Shown here: positions 15,201 through 30,200 of the stretch, in pieces
How the letters are laid out: the number at the start of each line of letters is the position of its first letter
How positions within the stretch are numbered: position 1 is the stretch's first letter
Source: Lineus longissimus
Lineage: Eukaryota; Nemertea; Pilidiophora; Heteronemertea; Lineidae
DNA: 64,000 bases
Reading direction: 5' to 3'
Assembly (NCBI RefSeq): GCF_910592395.1
Contig: NC_088312.1
Location: forward strand, 3,102,001-3,166,000
Translations under genes and position numbers: made by a program
Notes under the pieces: model-generated
The model's database searches: none
What the model saw: only the letters and a program-made list of their open reading frames with translations
What the model was told of the DNA's origin: nothing

Positions 15201-18200
15201 TCACTATGGCTTTACGACCAATATCGTCTAGATTCTCTTATCTCTGATGTCAAAATGTCGCTAACTTCCATCAAAAGCTGGTGGAATTCAATATAAGCTG
15301 GCTTCTAATGGTTCCGAAATAGTCCCCCTTTAGTAATTGTATTGGACGGGAAAGGGAGTGAATCGATAATTTGCAGACATCACCAGGGCGCGTATTTCAG
15401 GTTTGACCTGGATTGAGTGTCTGATCAGACAAGACGGGGATGAGGAGCGAAATGCTTCCACCACACCAATCAGTCTCCTGGTCGACATGCCCTCAAACGA
15501 AGAGAAAATTACAAAGCCATGATCATTACTTGACCTTTGATCACATGAACCATAGCCTGGTTCATATATATCTGTGGCAGGAAGCCCTCCTCAGAGGAAC
15601 ATGGTAACCCATTGACTGGCAGCGAAGAATCAATATGGGCTATTATGCATCTGATATCAAAGCTGGTATACTTCAGGGAGTCCTCCCCTGTGGCCACTCG
15701 AGATGAGAGACAGCCACCATACTTGAGCAGCACGATTACCTTACAGAGTATGAAGAGCCACTACTACTTGTGGAGTATCGTTTCTGGGCAAGGATGATAT
15801 GACATGGGACACCAGACTAGGGGAAACCTGAGGGTCAAAGTTGAAGGAAATGCTTCTCCTGACCACTTCATATCTCGCATAGTCTGTATGCACAGTCTTG
15901 CCAGCAAACATGACCAGAAGGGTCAATTTCGATTTAGACAAGCTTCAGGAAAGATTAAGTTTTCCTGTAGTGATTACTCAGGCAGATTCAGAAGGTTCCC
16001 CAACAGGCTTGGTATTCTCCCTTCCAAGTCCGCGGCTACCATCTATTTCCATCTGGAATGTTTGCTATTGACAGCTTGATTGGCATGTCCATCACCAGCA
16101 GCTTGGTATACAAGCAACACCAATCGATACATTCCAAAATCAAGCACTCCTGGCACACCCTTAAGAAATGACTTGCCCCACTGCCAACACCCCTGATAAC
16201 ATTTGATGGATCTTACTATCACACTGGGCGCCTGCTGCTTCCAATTTGTTCTGAAGCCCTCTTGTCTTGAGCAGATGGTTCCGACAGCCAATCCAGTATT
16301 GCCATGCCCAGAGCACACATCAACAAATTTCAGGATACTTTGGCAAACGTGGGTATACCTCACTAGAACACCCACATCAGATTTACAAGAAATCAGATGG
16401 AAGATTTGATTGATCAGCACTTGCTGTACAAACATATCAAATCTGTTCTAGCTCTTCCTTTTCACGAGACATGATCAAAGTCTTGATGAAGTAAGTAATT
16501 TGTCTGCGGTGGAGATACGCTTCAACAAGAACTAAGTGGGAACGGCCTCCTCCTTGGTTTCAGAGAAGGAAATGCGGAAGGTTGCATACTTCAAAGTATG
16601 ATTGGATAGCCATTAGTGTTGATAAACGTATGGCCATGTAAAACATTCCATACATTTCTGGCTAATACTTTGATGACTGGAAACCAGAAATGAAGGTTTT
16701 TGAGAACATGGCTTTCCAAGCTCATGAAAGTCAAAAGCCATTCTAATTGAGAACATTATAGTTGAGAATATAGGCTATTGACAGTAAGCACTTTTCTGTC
16801 CCCCAAGAGAAATAAGGGGAGAGGAAAATAATACTTCTGTCGAATAAAAACCTTCCTGGACACACCACTGTAATCATATTGCCATATCCTCTGCTGTCAA
16901 ATTGTCGGAAATGGGCATGAGCATGTCTTTGATGTCAATGATGGCAGCTAAAGGTTGGCACTTTCTAAAAATATCATGCTCTTGAGAAAGAAGAGAGGAC
17001 ACACAGGAACTCATCGAACTGCTCTTATGAGAGAAGCTACAGCACCTCAACTCCAGGAACTGGTGATGTCAAAGAAAAGACAGCGGAACTCTTGGAACTG
17101 CCATTGTGAAAGAAGAGACAACACAGGAACCCTTGGACCTCGTCTCATGAAAGAAGAGACAGCATAGAAACACTCAGAGCTCCTTTTGTGAGAGAGACCA
17201 CCGGAATTCGGTCTTAGAACTGCTCTACAGTGAAAGAAGATATCACTGGAACTCTCATGAGAATTCATGAATGAAAATTTTTACTAGTATTTACTTGGTA
17301 GGTCTGCACTTAACCACCCCATGCATAACAAAGGCATCAGGTTAAGAAGGCTTACAAGTTGAGATGGAGTACCAAGGTCAAGGCCTTTCAAAAGAGCACC
17401 CTACTTTTGAATAGTTTGACCGGAATAACAGATTTGTCAATGAAATGGTTTGAACATCATAACAAGTCCATGACCGTACTGTATAAACAGATTTGGAATG
17501 ACAAGAATTTTAATACCTTGGTGTACTGATACTATCAGGGAAACTGCAACCCTCACAACCCCGAATTTCGAGAAACTCACAATCTCATGAAAAGGACTGT
17601 TGCTCAAGCAACCTCCTCTACACATGAGTAGATGAGCAATACCGTTACCATGACATCCATGGCCACTGAAATCGGATTTCTGCAACTTAAGCCAATTTTC
17701 AAGGTGTTACTCGTATTGAAAGTTTCATTGGAATTGTTCATTTGGTGGATTGCTCAATATATTTCAATCAGAACATTTGGGACAAGGTGAGGGGAGAAGA
17801 TGATTTGCTCTCGACAATCAAAACTGCGCTTTTTGTTGGGGGAAATTAGAGTGGGCAAAAAAGCATCGGGCAAATAAGCAATAGCAGTCACTGCCAGCTG
17901 CAACGGAATCATGATAACATGACAAGAGATTGCAATTTAACCGATTGGTGGCCACATTCCAACCACAATCATCATGATGTTGTGGCTCTGTCACCCGCTG
18001 CATCGACTAAAGACGCTAGTTTGTGCAGAGCTTAACAGTAGAGCCAGTGGAAGTTGCAAGCTTGTCGTATTCCTGTCTAATAACCACCTGCCACAAGTCA
18101 CATCTCAAATCTAAACAGCCTTAGGAATAGTGGTAACATGTACGCAAAGTTGAAATCAAACACGGAAAGCTTATTAGCTGAAAATGGCTAAAAAGTGAAA

Positions 18201-21200
18201 GAACTTGAAGAATGAGAATTTGATTAGACAAGAACAGTGTTGAGGCGACAGGGGTAATGCTCTCCTGTTGATATGGATTCCAATCAAGTTGAGAGATGGG
18301 CTGAAGCAAGATTCAACATCATACTGGAGCAGTTCTTCTTAGTCGAAGTAAGCTTACAATTTCTCATACCTGTGTTTTCTTGGAAGAATGAAGTCAGGTG
18401 GTTGCAATGACAGGGACATGTGAAAACTACTGTCACAGAGTAATCAAATGTATGCAATTCACAAAATATTGAAATAAAATGGCCAAGAATACTGCAGGTT
18501 TATACAAAGATCTACCCTGGGAGGTTGATTGCTTCCTGGCAAACATCTCCTTTCCATCTAGAACGGACAGCAGACAGACGCAAACCCCTCTTTAGAATTT
18601 CTTTACCTTGACCTTCAGACATCATCTATCTGATTAGCTAACTTCTTTCTGTTTTACTTTCAACCACATTTGTGGCAGACAGACTTCATATTAGAGAAAC
18701 CCATCACATCTTTACTCACCCCAGGTGCCTGGGCATATTTTCATCAACATATCGACAACACAACTACATGTAATGATGTATGGGAGATATTGGTCTGCTG
18801 AAGAATCTCTTACATGTTCAATAAAAGGACCTTACACAGAACACATCTCGAAACCACAAAGTTAGCAAACATGAACAAATACTATTGACATTTGTACACA
18901 ATATTGAAAACTATTGAACAAAAAATAACTTCTCGTATACAATTTGAAAAATTTGGTAAAAAGTAATGTCTGTCTGCTAAAATGTTAACAGACAATGAAG
19001 ACCCGCATTGAAAAGCTCAATGCCTGAGGTGTCTCCTTTGTCATTGTGATCCATGGCTCCATGACAATAAAGTATAGTAAAGTACACGCTACCACATAAT
19101 TTGAACTTTGTATTGATACATGAAAAGTTCACTTCTTCAGTACTTTTCAGTTACTCATTTTAACCTGGCATGCATTTGACTGCCAAAGTTTGGTGAGACT
19201 TGCAAGATGTGTTCTGCTAACTGTACAGTTTCAACAAAATATTCAAAGGTTCTAAAGCTGAGAAAATGAATGAAAATCAGTTACTCATTTTAACCTGGCA
19301 TGCATTTGACTGCAAAGGTTTGGTGAGACTTGCAAGATATCTTCCACTAACTGTACAGTTTCAACAAAATATTCAAAGGTTCTAAAGCTGAGAAAATGGA
19401 TGAAAATCTGTTACTCATTTTAACCTAGCATGCATTTGACTGCAAAGGTTTGGTGAGACTTGCAAGATATCTTCCACTAACTGTACAGTTTCAACAAAAT
19501 ATTCAAAGGTTCTAAAGCTGAGAAAATGGATGAAAATCAGTTACTCATTTTAACCTGGCATGCATTTGACTGCAAAGGTTTGGTGAGACTTGCAAGATGT
19601 CTTCCACTAACTGTACAGTTTCAACAAAATATTCAAAGGTTCTAAAGCTGAGGAAATGGATGAAAGAGTTGGCTGATGAAAAGTTCACGTTTTCAGTGCT
19701 TTTCAGTACTTATTTTAACCTGGCCAACATTTGACTGCAAACCTTCTTTAATCAGCATTTTTAAAACTTGTACACTCTTGATAATGCTGTTCCATTGCAT
19801 GACCAAAATCAAAAAGAAAGTTCAGCAACAATACAATACTTGGTTGCTTTTCTAGTCAAGGTTGTCCACATTTCTGATATAATAGCAGCTACTCCTTGCC
19901 CACAAGTGATTTCGTTAAACTATCAAAGACATGTCTAGTTCCCCATGAAATCGAATTGGAGATTTGATTGCAAGAATAAGAAGAATATGTATGAAAGGTG
20001 CCTGGAGTGTTTCCTAATGAAACCAATTACGCTGAAGGAAACTTCAAAGGGAAATTGAAATATAACATTACCACGATGCCGAGGAGTTCATATATCGCTC
20101 TCAGGTTTGTTTTCATATGAAAACAAGACGATATACATGAGAACGTAGACCGTACATGCGATTAAAGATTGAGTTTTCTTAGAAGCAGTAAACATTTCAT
20201 CCTCGGTACATTTTTGATCATTTTTCTTCCTTCTTCATACTATTTTGAGTGGACTTTTTACAGGTTGGGCCTTGGGAGCAATCACGGTTGGTGACATGAC
20301 ACCTACTCCACGTGGGAATTGAACCAATGGCATGTAACTGCACAACTAGACAATACCACCTCTTTAGTTTTGCTGCTTCCATGCTTATAGGAAGACATTT
20401 ATAATAGGTTTGTACAGCAAGCACCTCTTGAAACATGTGACAGGTGTATACCCACATCTTCCACCACACTTCATGTATCTGCTTTGTACCTAATTAGTTC
20501 AAGTATTTATCAATCAATTACCTGTACATTAATTAGGAGATGCTTTTAGTTATGGTTTGCTGCCAAAATATGAGATTGTTTTTAAGGGGATGCAGATGGA
20601 GTTGTTGCATTTGAACACACAGTAACATGCAAGCCTGCCACATCTTTTTTTTCAAGAGTCAAGATTTGAAGATTGACAAGCAAGAAGTGATACCAACCTG
20701 TTCAAAATTCCATAATAGATTCTGCAGGCGGAGATTAAGGCCTATCATAACCTCCGTATATTCCGGTGAAACAGCAATCTTGCCAGCCCCGCACGCTGAC
20801 AACCCCTCCTGTTACCCAATATACCACCCTACCCAACATCAGAAACCGAATCGATATCCATTGAAAACTAAATATTCCTTTACATTTTGTAATCGTTTAT
20901 CAAAAATGTGTATATTCCTAATGCATAACGATTCTGACCTTGACCTCAAGTTATCGCTAACACATGCTCTTCATCACTGTTTCAACTGTTCAATACTTAT
21001 GAGCATTTCATCGAATCAAAAGATCTTTTTCACTGAGCATTTCACTGGTACCCTGATTATTCCAAAAGCACTTTAATGTTAGACACTTTCCAATTCATGA
21101 TACTTATATAACACAAAATTATTCCAAAGTTTTGTTTGACATAGCGAATGCATTTCACATTTGTGACCACAATGTACATGTACTTCCAAAACAAGTTTTA

Positions 21201-24200
21201 CACTTTCCAATGCCTTTCACTGTTCCAACTTACTGATTCCTCAATGTCAGTCTTGCTTTTTTTAAGTTGAATTCCCATATGTTGCATATTTTTTATATAT
21301 TTTATATCACTCATTTTGCTTTTTACACTTAAAATGCATTTCACTGACGAAGTCCAAATCAGAGAGTGACATTTCACAGGGTAGCAATGAGCAAAGATAT
21401 ATTTTGAAATAACTAAAGTTACATCACTGGGCAACTACCACAAAAGACAATTCCCTACAATATCACTCTCTTTTTAAGAAGAACTAGACCAATGCCCTTA
21501 TCAATCAGAACACACACATTTCCAATGCTTTTCATTGATACGATTGAATACTAACTATATCCATTCTATTAGAACTGGAATTAAAGCTATGTCTTCCTGA
21601 TGTATTTCCAATAAAATCATTGAACACAATCCCCAGTACATTCCTATGTTTTATCATTACAACCAATCACTCTGTCTTCGATGCCGTTCCAACCTAGACA
21701 CAGCCATTCATTGAACCATCCTCCATGAGCAATCTCCAAAGCATATCCAATACACACAAAAATCACCTTAGTAACTACCGGGTTCTTCCGATGGATATGC
21801 CTACCCTTGCAGCTGGGGTTCACGCCAGCATCCCACAGCCCCCAACCTCTCCTCACTCAATCAGGCCTACCCTTCAACCTGCTTCGAGTAGAACCAACCT
21901 ACTCTGACGGTGGCTGTCTTCAAGGGCCTGTCGTGGCTGCTACCACTCGACACTCAAGGGGAGATAGGTAACGGTCTTCAATTGGAAAAATATCTCAAAC
22001 ATGCTCATCGGTCATTATAGATTTTTGAGACAATGTCATTTATTGGTAAATACAAGGCAACATGCTATTGTACATGCTGCATGAGGATTTGATGAGTAAT
22101 TAATTCAACTGGTGATGGCATGCTAGCCAAGGCATGCCATATGGATCGTTAATACAGCCCTATCATCGTGTGCAGGAGATACATGGCTGTGTCTCGGCGA
22201 TACAGGCAACGGGGACATATCGAAGACAGGTGATAGAATTACTAGCCGGGTGGAGTAGCTCGCACGGCTAGACATTGCAATCAGGCTTACCACGACCATG
22301 CCGTATTGTCAAATGCAAAACCGTCTTTCCTAATCACACCTTGATGGACGAATAAAAAATCTATTGATGTGACTCACAGAGTTGAATCAGAATCATTATT
22401 GCCTTTTGAGAGTCATTATCTCGTCAACAAATGAATGGATTTGAAGATTGCTTTCAGCAGTTTTAGACAATACTGGCACGTCTCTTCTTGTGTGATATGA
22501 AGGTGTTCCATGGCCTTTTTCGAAAATAAGGCGAGATTTGATTTTCAGTTTAAATCTTTAACCCTTTTAACTCTGAGATCTCGAACTGTGGGCCTGAAAA
22601 CTCCATCACAACTGTAACCTTGTGCAAGAAACCGCGCTTTCCACACTACCGCATGATTTCCAAAATCAACTTAGACCCCCAAAATGATTGTATCCATGAA
22701 ATATCGTAAACGGACAACAAGTTGAAAAGATTTGTCTATACAGAGCACTTGGATTGACCCTGGATTAGCATTTAGCAAATATTTACTTGATTCGCCAAAA
22801 TGAATGCCTACATAAAGCAGTTTATATCAGCATTATTAACAAGAACTTGATAATGGCTCCTTGGGTGTCAAGTATTTGCTTGTGCCATGCTGACCCCTAA
22901 TTCACAGTCAACAGGTTTTATCAATTCATTTTTGTCAAAGTTTAGTGTTTAGAAAGCAATACTACCGACAGTGTGTGACAAACTTGATGTCAACCTTTTT
23001 TCCATGATACAAGTTTATATCTGATGTTTTGAAGAAAAAGCTTCTCGTGCAACAACAGATACCGCCATGGGTTTCTTGGGGATTGTCACACATTCTTTGC
23101 GACAGACTGTAATCAGCCTTGAAGCGTCGCAATCAGTAATTAACTAAGATTCCTTCATGCTGCACTTGACAGACTAATCAAGCTAATTCCCCACTGCAGG
23201 ATGCTGCACTGTGCCATGAGGATCAAGACACTCGCTAAGACAGGCCAGATCAAACCACATGTTTCATTTGGTGGTCTTCTTATATCATGTGAATTTTTCT
23301 GTTTAGAGTTCAGTTGGCTGTGACTTTTTTTCCCCTGCGACTCAAGTTTAAGACCTGTCCTCCATTAGATCGTTTTTGTTGTTGTTGTTCATTCCTTGTC
23401 TTCAATGCAATAATCAACATGGCCCTTAGAAAATATGACCGATAAGAAGGCCAAGGGTTCATGAACAATGCCTGAGTGACAATGAGTATCATCACGGTTT
23501 TTCTAAATACCCCCTTGAAAGGGTATTGGTTTATTGAAGCAAAGTAAATATTTGGGTCTTCTAGAATGTTCATTTAAGTGCCAAAATCATGTAATAAGAG
23601 ATGACAGAAGCTCACAAAAGATGACACAGAGGCTCAATAGATTATCGAATCATATAAGAGCGGAATAGTAGTATTCTAAACTTTGATTGTCTTCAACACC
23701 ATGTTCAGGTATTCTGAAGTAGGTTGTTATTCTCAAGGAGAAGATGCCTTTAGCAGAATTCTCATTCTCAATACAACTCCATTCAAACCTAATGAACTAG
23801 AGCAAACCTATTTGTTGATCCATGATGTATGCTATCCACCAATGATTGCAAACATGGTTAGATACCTACAGAACTTGCTGAATACAATCGCTTTCGATGC
23901 TTCACCGCATTTCCTAATATAGCTGCAGGGAATGAAGGCAATTTATCTTTTGAACGACTGCTCGATTGGCGTGGTAGATGATTTATGCTCATTTGAATTC
24001 CTGGGAAGTATTGTGCCAGATATCATGCCCTCTGATGCAAATGGGCATGATACTCAACAATGGTATTACATGTATTTAATTTACCTTGAATTCTTTTGCG
24101 ATTTTAAGGTGTTTTGAAAAATTTCAATATCGTGGGAATAGATTTAGTGACACAATAGAAATTAGAAATAGCATTAGAAATGTTATCTTGGGGAGTTGAT

Positions 24201-27200
24201 AGGGAAACAGAAGTCTGAACTGTATCCCACAGACGACCTAGACTATATACAGTTTATACTTCATCTTTGAGTGTTGATGGGCTGAACTCAACAGCTGACA
24301 AGGGATAATTGACTACAGTAATAGTTCACCACCCAACCCTCAGGTGGAAAGACTATCTGCTTTGAAAAGCAATGTGACATATTCATTTCACCTCTCTCTT
24401 CACTCTCCTAAAGAATATTGATGAATTTTAAAGTGCCAACGTTAATGCCGAGCCAATTTTATGACAAATTACGATATGACGCTTAAATTGTAAACATTCC
24501 AAATATTGTTGAATTTTTTTCTTCAATGTATGAATGTAAATGGATGACAAGATAGTACCCAGATTCGATAACGCTGCAAGGGATAGTATTACAAATCTAT
24601 ATGAAACCCCATCCTCCCAGTGATCCTAACATCTCCACATTACCAAATAGATATTGATCTCCAACTCTCCCAGGGACAATGCCAAGCCCTATCTTTACCA
24701 TCTCCGCACCAGTCTGGTCGATATCATAGGTATACGACTTTGATTATATGACATGCCGGCAAATGTCAAAGGTCTAAGGAATCGATCGATAACAAGGAAA
24801 TAATGAATCCAGGTTGTGATCGACAAGAAACGACTAATATCATTACATTAAGATGCCTTACAATGTATCTTGCCATGGAAATTCTTTTCTATTAGGATAT
24901 ACGGCTATGGACATCATTAACTGAGATTATGAGGGCATCATGGGGGTATTTAGATATCATGAGATTACTATAACTAGCATCAGTTACCAAAATGATAGCA
25001 TTTATGGCATCAGTTGTGACAGATGGTGTTCAATGAATCCTCCAGACATGACCAAAATCTTAAATGCACCTCTGCATATACCAAGCACAGGAACGACTCC
25101 TTCAACATCTTACACATTCAGCAACCATGATGACTTGACATGAAGGACTGATCCCAATGCCATCTATCTGTTCTATCATGTTTCAATATCTCCCTTGACG
25201 TCTCTCATGGTGCATTCCATGTAGATGTATTCGCATTTACATCCATCAGTCTAAAATGATAGTTCTCTTCCTCCTCATGAGATGTCATGGTTGATGCCAA
25301 AGAAGATTTGAGCGTTCTCATTTCGAACAAATATCGGCCAACACAATCATGATCATACATGAAAGCAGGGGTTGTATGGTTTGAATATGTAACAACACCC
25401 CTCCCTTATTTTGGAAATATATTGATTTTCCATTGAGCAGTTTCTTAAGGGAAGGTTATATAATCATGGTCACCACCCATACCCATAATCCGACACACTA
25501 TTTATAGTGGTGATGACCAAATCCGGTTTTCGATAACTGGCACTATTGATTGCAGAAACCTGAACGGAAGTGTTCCAGTCTTCCTATTGACCTCAGCTGG
25601 TACAGTTGTTACATCTTCTGTGAAAATGCCAGCTTTCACATCAGGGATGGAGAGTTTATAGCCGGGAGAAATGTCAAGTGGCCAGCTTATATTGCAATTA
25701 ATAAGGCAATGATAGCCTGGATAAAAACTATTATCAATAACTGTAGCCCCCATTGGTGAGAGTGTAACCTCTATTTGTAAGAGAGTCCCTTGGCGAGCTC
25801 CCCTTGTGCATGTTGTGGAAACTCTGAAGAGATCGGAGGCACTAATCCTGGGATGCAAACCGAGTAGAAGTAATCTGAGGTTCAGAATAAGAGGGAGAAT
25901 GTACAAAAATGTACGAGCACTCCATTTACCTGGGCAATATGGTTGTGTTGGATCTTTTCCTTATCATAAAGTTAAAGTTTAAAGTTTTGGGTTTATAGTC
26001 TGGTATCAACAAACTTTCACTTTAACCCTGGTCTCTCCAGAAAACTCTAATTCCAACTCAGATAAGCTGCTCAATCAGCAATCTGCAAGCTGACCATTTC
26101 GGATGGGACCCCACTTATACACCTGGCAAGGCATGAAAGGCAAAGAGACCGTCCTCGACTCTCACGGCAACGGTGCAGACTGAACAAACCTCACGACCAC
26201 CAGTCATAGACATGAACCACTCCATCACCACAGCTCCAAATTATGGTTCTTTACATCATCTCCACTGCAGCAGTTTGTTCCAAATCCTAACAATAATCCA
26301 TATCCAACAAACAACACTTCTACCCAATCAATCATCAGGGCATGAATTCCCAAACTTGACCACTTGTTGATGCCAGCAGTATCGTGGTCATCCACTGCCA
26401 TGATGAAATCAATCTCACACACAAGTGATCACAACCTTATCTCTCTCTCCCTTAGGACCTGATGAGGCCACATGAAGTCTGCTTGTACGAGATACAAATA
26501 CATGAAATTCAGGTGCATAGGAATAACAACACAGTGTCACATTATTTACACCTTCAGTAAGACTTTATGTCATTCAACCATATGTAACTCCTCTTCTTCT
26601 ACATTCAGATCGTCGAAACGAAGGAGAATGCAGAAGAAGAGAAAAGAAGAAGATTGTTGCAACCATATCATATACTCAGATCCTGCACCATAACAAAACT
26701 GACTCTTCGCTCCAAGTCTTAAACAGTTCTGTACGTATGGATGGATTGAGAAGAACAGCAACCTCAGACTTCCACTGGCAGATGGAGTTGGACTTCCGCC
26801 TGAGAAGTGTCGCAGCACTGACCACAGAGGCGATAGAGACTCCTCAGGTCATGCACTGCTACAAAACCAACTATTTGCTTTAGGTTGTGCATGACCTGAA
26901 GGAAGCAAACAGAAACCATGAACTTCTGCTGGCAGATAAAGTTACCATGTTCACAAGGAATGAATCTGATCAAGGATCAAGTCCACAACCACGCTGGTAG
27001 TGCTGATGAAGATTTTGATGATCTATCTTACCTCTTGGCCACTCCAACAACCAACTCATAAAGATTGATGGGCGTGGGAGTCACTGATAGGCTATGTTAG
27101 ACACCAGCGATCTGCTTTACCTGCTTTACCACCGGTAGTAGACTCATTGGATGAAGACACCAAAGCAGCATTCCCTAATGTCACTAAAACCCAATCAAAC

Positions 27201-30200
27201 TAGCAGGACTGTCTAGTCGCACCTGCACCAGGCAATCAACTTAGTCACATAGGAACTATAGGCAAGACAAGAATGGGGGTAGATGATTGATTGTCAATGC
27301 AAGGCCGCTGCACATGCCCCAGAGGGAAAGCAATTCTATCTCACATTGTCAGAGCTAGTCCTACATTCAAGGAGCAGCAAAGCACTGTTCTGGTCTGAAG
27401 TTTATGTCTATGGACCCATACTCCAGTTAGAGGGAAACTCAGTTCCAGGTGCAAACCAACTGGAGTATCATCTATTGTTACACCTGAACAAGGCAATCAA
27501 GATGCACACTTCGCAATTTAGGTAACACTATCCTTAGTTCGGATGGCTAGTCACCAAGAACCCCCGAAGGGACGTACAGAATCCTATCTGATATTATCAC
27601 TGTCAATGCTAGGCTACTGGATATAGGAAGGAAATTGTCACCGACCGAGAGAGATGGGGTAGATGAAAGATTAAAGGTTGGAGACAGCTCTGGTATCTCA
27701 GTGACCTGCCCTATCTTTAAGCGGTTGAGAAGAAGCAAAGAAGAAGCAAAGAAGATGGAAGAGAAGAAGGAAGAGTTGAGAAAACAATATGACACCAAGA
27801 TCTAAATGTTACCTTTGTAATTTTTTCCTGCGACCAATAAATATCTTCAATGACTTCCACAGAGTCCGCATTCTCTATATCTGAATCCATGGTCAAAGTA
27901 TCAAAATGGGATGATATCCGACAAGTTCTATAATGAAGTGCCAGTCAGTTTTATCCAGCTACATGTCATGATTTTGACATCATGATCTTGATGTATGTCG
28001 AAGTGGTATAATTCAGTACATAACTTTGAAATGTATTGAATGAGGAGCTAGTTTTCTTTTTCCTACCCGAATAGACTTAGACTGGAGATCGTTGCGTTTA
28101 TTTACTTCTACACACACTTCTTTTTCCTACCTGAATAGACTTAGACTGGAGATCGTTGCGTTTGTTTACTTCTACACACACTTCTTTTTCCTACCTGAAC
28201 ATTCATCAGAATAATTTGCCACAGAACACCTTATTTTTATTTGTTTTCAAATCTGATCACAGAGATTGGTTCTTCATACTTTGCCTGTCTCAGTGGATCT
28301 TAGAGAGAGCAAAATCCTTTTGTCCAAGTATCTTCATGAATTGTGAACTCACAAATAGGAATTCTGAAAGCAACACTATCCAAGGATCTCCTCAATAATC
28401 CATTCAGTGGGAACCTCTTTCGAGTGTGAACAACTTTTAATGGAGGAAAGAGGATGATCCAATAAATATGCCTTATTTATGGGCGAGCTGAATTGATCCC
28501 TGGCATCTATGCATTCATCCTCCAATTCAGTGGTTGACCAACATCTTTCCTGGACATGCTAATTCAAAAATCATCAAGAACATCATTCTGACTTCTGGCA
28601 TGTCGGACTGCTGATTCACAATGAACTATATTGAGTCTAATTAGAAGAAGTGAGATTACAAGTGAGGAGAACATCTACATTTCAAGTAATCCGATCCTCC
28701 TAAGACCGTTGAAGTAATATTGAGTCCAATCTCAATTATAATGCGAAGGTATCATCTTTAATTCACCGTCTGTCCATCTTTGGCTAACAACAAGCCATGC
28801 CACCTTGAGCTAAGTCCCCAACGTGAAGGACTGAGTAGGAGCAGAACCTAACCTAACTCACAAGCTAAAGCCAGTTGAGGAGTCACACTTATCAATCCGC
28901 TTTTCATCCAAATACAGCCAATATCACTCAGAACTGTTAGACTTCCTTTCCTGTGAACCCTGATGACTCCATCCAGCCAAAAGTACCTTTGAACTCAGCC
29001 AACTATAACAATCCTACTCATATAATCCACATACAACCAATATAAATCTTAATGATTTACCTAACATCTCATAATTAGGACAAAATCATATAACCTGGTT
29101 CCAAAACTGGTTCCTGTCCCAGTTCAAATTAGAACGCTTTATATCGAAAAACCTGTAACCAGTGGAAATGAAACACAGCTGAATTGGTTCTCCTCGACTT
29201 GGGGTAATCCGCAGGTTGCTAAACTATCATCAAGAGGCTCAAAATCAATTTCCTCAAATTATAACACTTCTAAAGTGAAGCTGAGAACTTATCACTTTCT
29301 ATACCATCCACACTTGTTGCACTTGCTCCTTTCTTTGAATATGACTCAACCCGAATCAAGCCCAGAGGAAATTGAACTTCAATCAAAATCGGTTACATAT
29401 ACGTTAGAAACTTCCCACTTTCTATCATATCCATATATGTTGCACATCCTTCCACCAACTCCTAATGATTTCTCAAGTATAATAGAGCAGTTCATTTATC
29501 TACCAAATACAGTTCATTTATCTACGAAATCACCACTTGCTTCTTAAGTTCCATCTCCCCATCCTGGCCGCTAAACAAGAGGGCAGGATTCAGACACATT
29601 GAGTGGAGGCAAGAGTATCAACAACTCCTCCTTATATGGAAATTTGGTGAAAGATGATATCCTTATTACTCATCAACCGATGACCGGCAATCCGCAGTTA
29701 TCATTTGTAGGATATACATGTCCAAATGAGGATTTCTAACAGGCATGTCCTAAGTTATTAAAATCCATCACTACGATATGGTTCCTTGAGAGATTATGGC
29801 CATAAATTGGCTTGGCCAGTACAATGAGACAGTGGTCTTCCTCCGCACCGGCGCATGCCAGTCTTAATACTCTTCAGCATGTTCAGTATGAAGACTTTGG
29901 TTACGACAATATCATCTAAACATCTCTACACAAGGACATCGTCCACGCATAACTTTAACTTGAAGCCACTGTGAACGTTTTCTCTCGTCTAAATAACAGA
30001 CATGATGAGAAAATATATGAACAGATTCACCCATAGGTAATTGTTCTGAGTTCTCTCAGATTATCTGATCAATTCCAGATAAATTTGAGTATGATTTGAT
30101 ATCATCTCGCAAGAACCTCCGGAAAACACTCCAAGTCAACATTCAATAATTTTCTCATCATTATGCTTTCGATAAGAGCTTTTTTACTCTTGATAAGCAG

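Noticed and set aside
20627-21076. 149-codon plus-strand open frame
   Set aside because: Low-information composition with no motif, no splice context and no supporting neighbour.
25502-25906. 134-codon minus-strand frame with CUB-like Cys/Trp/Pro-Gly spacing
   Set aside because: The frame lacks an ATG at its start and only vaguely follows the CUB pattern; no adjacent exon completes a domain.
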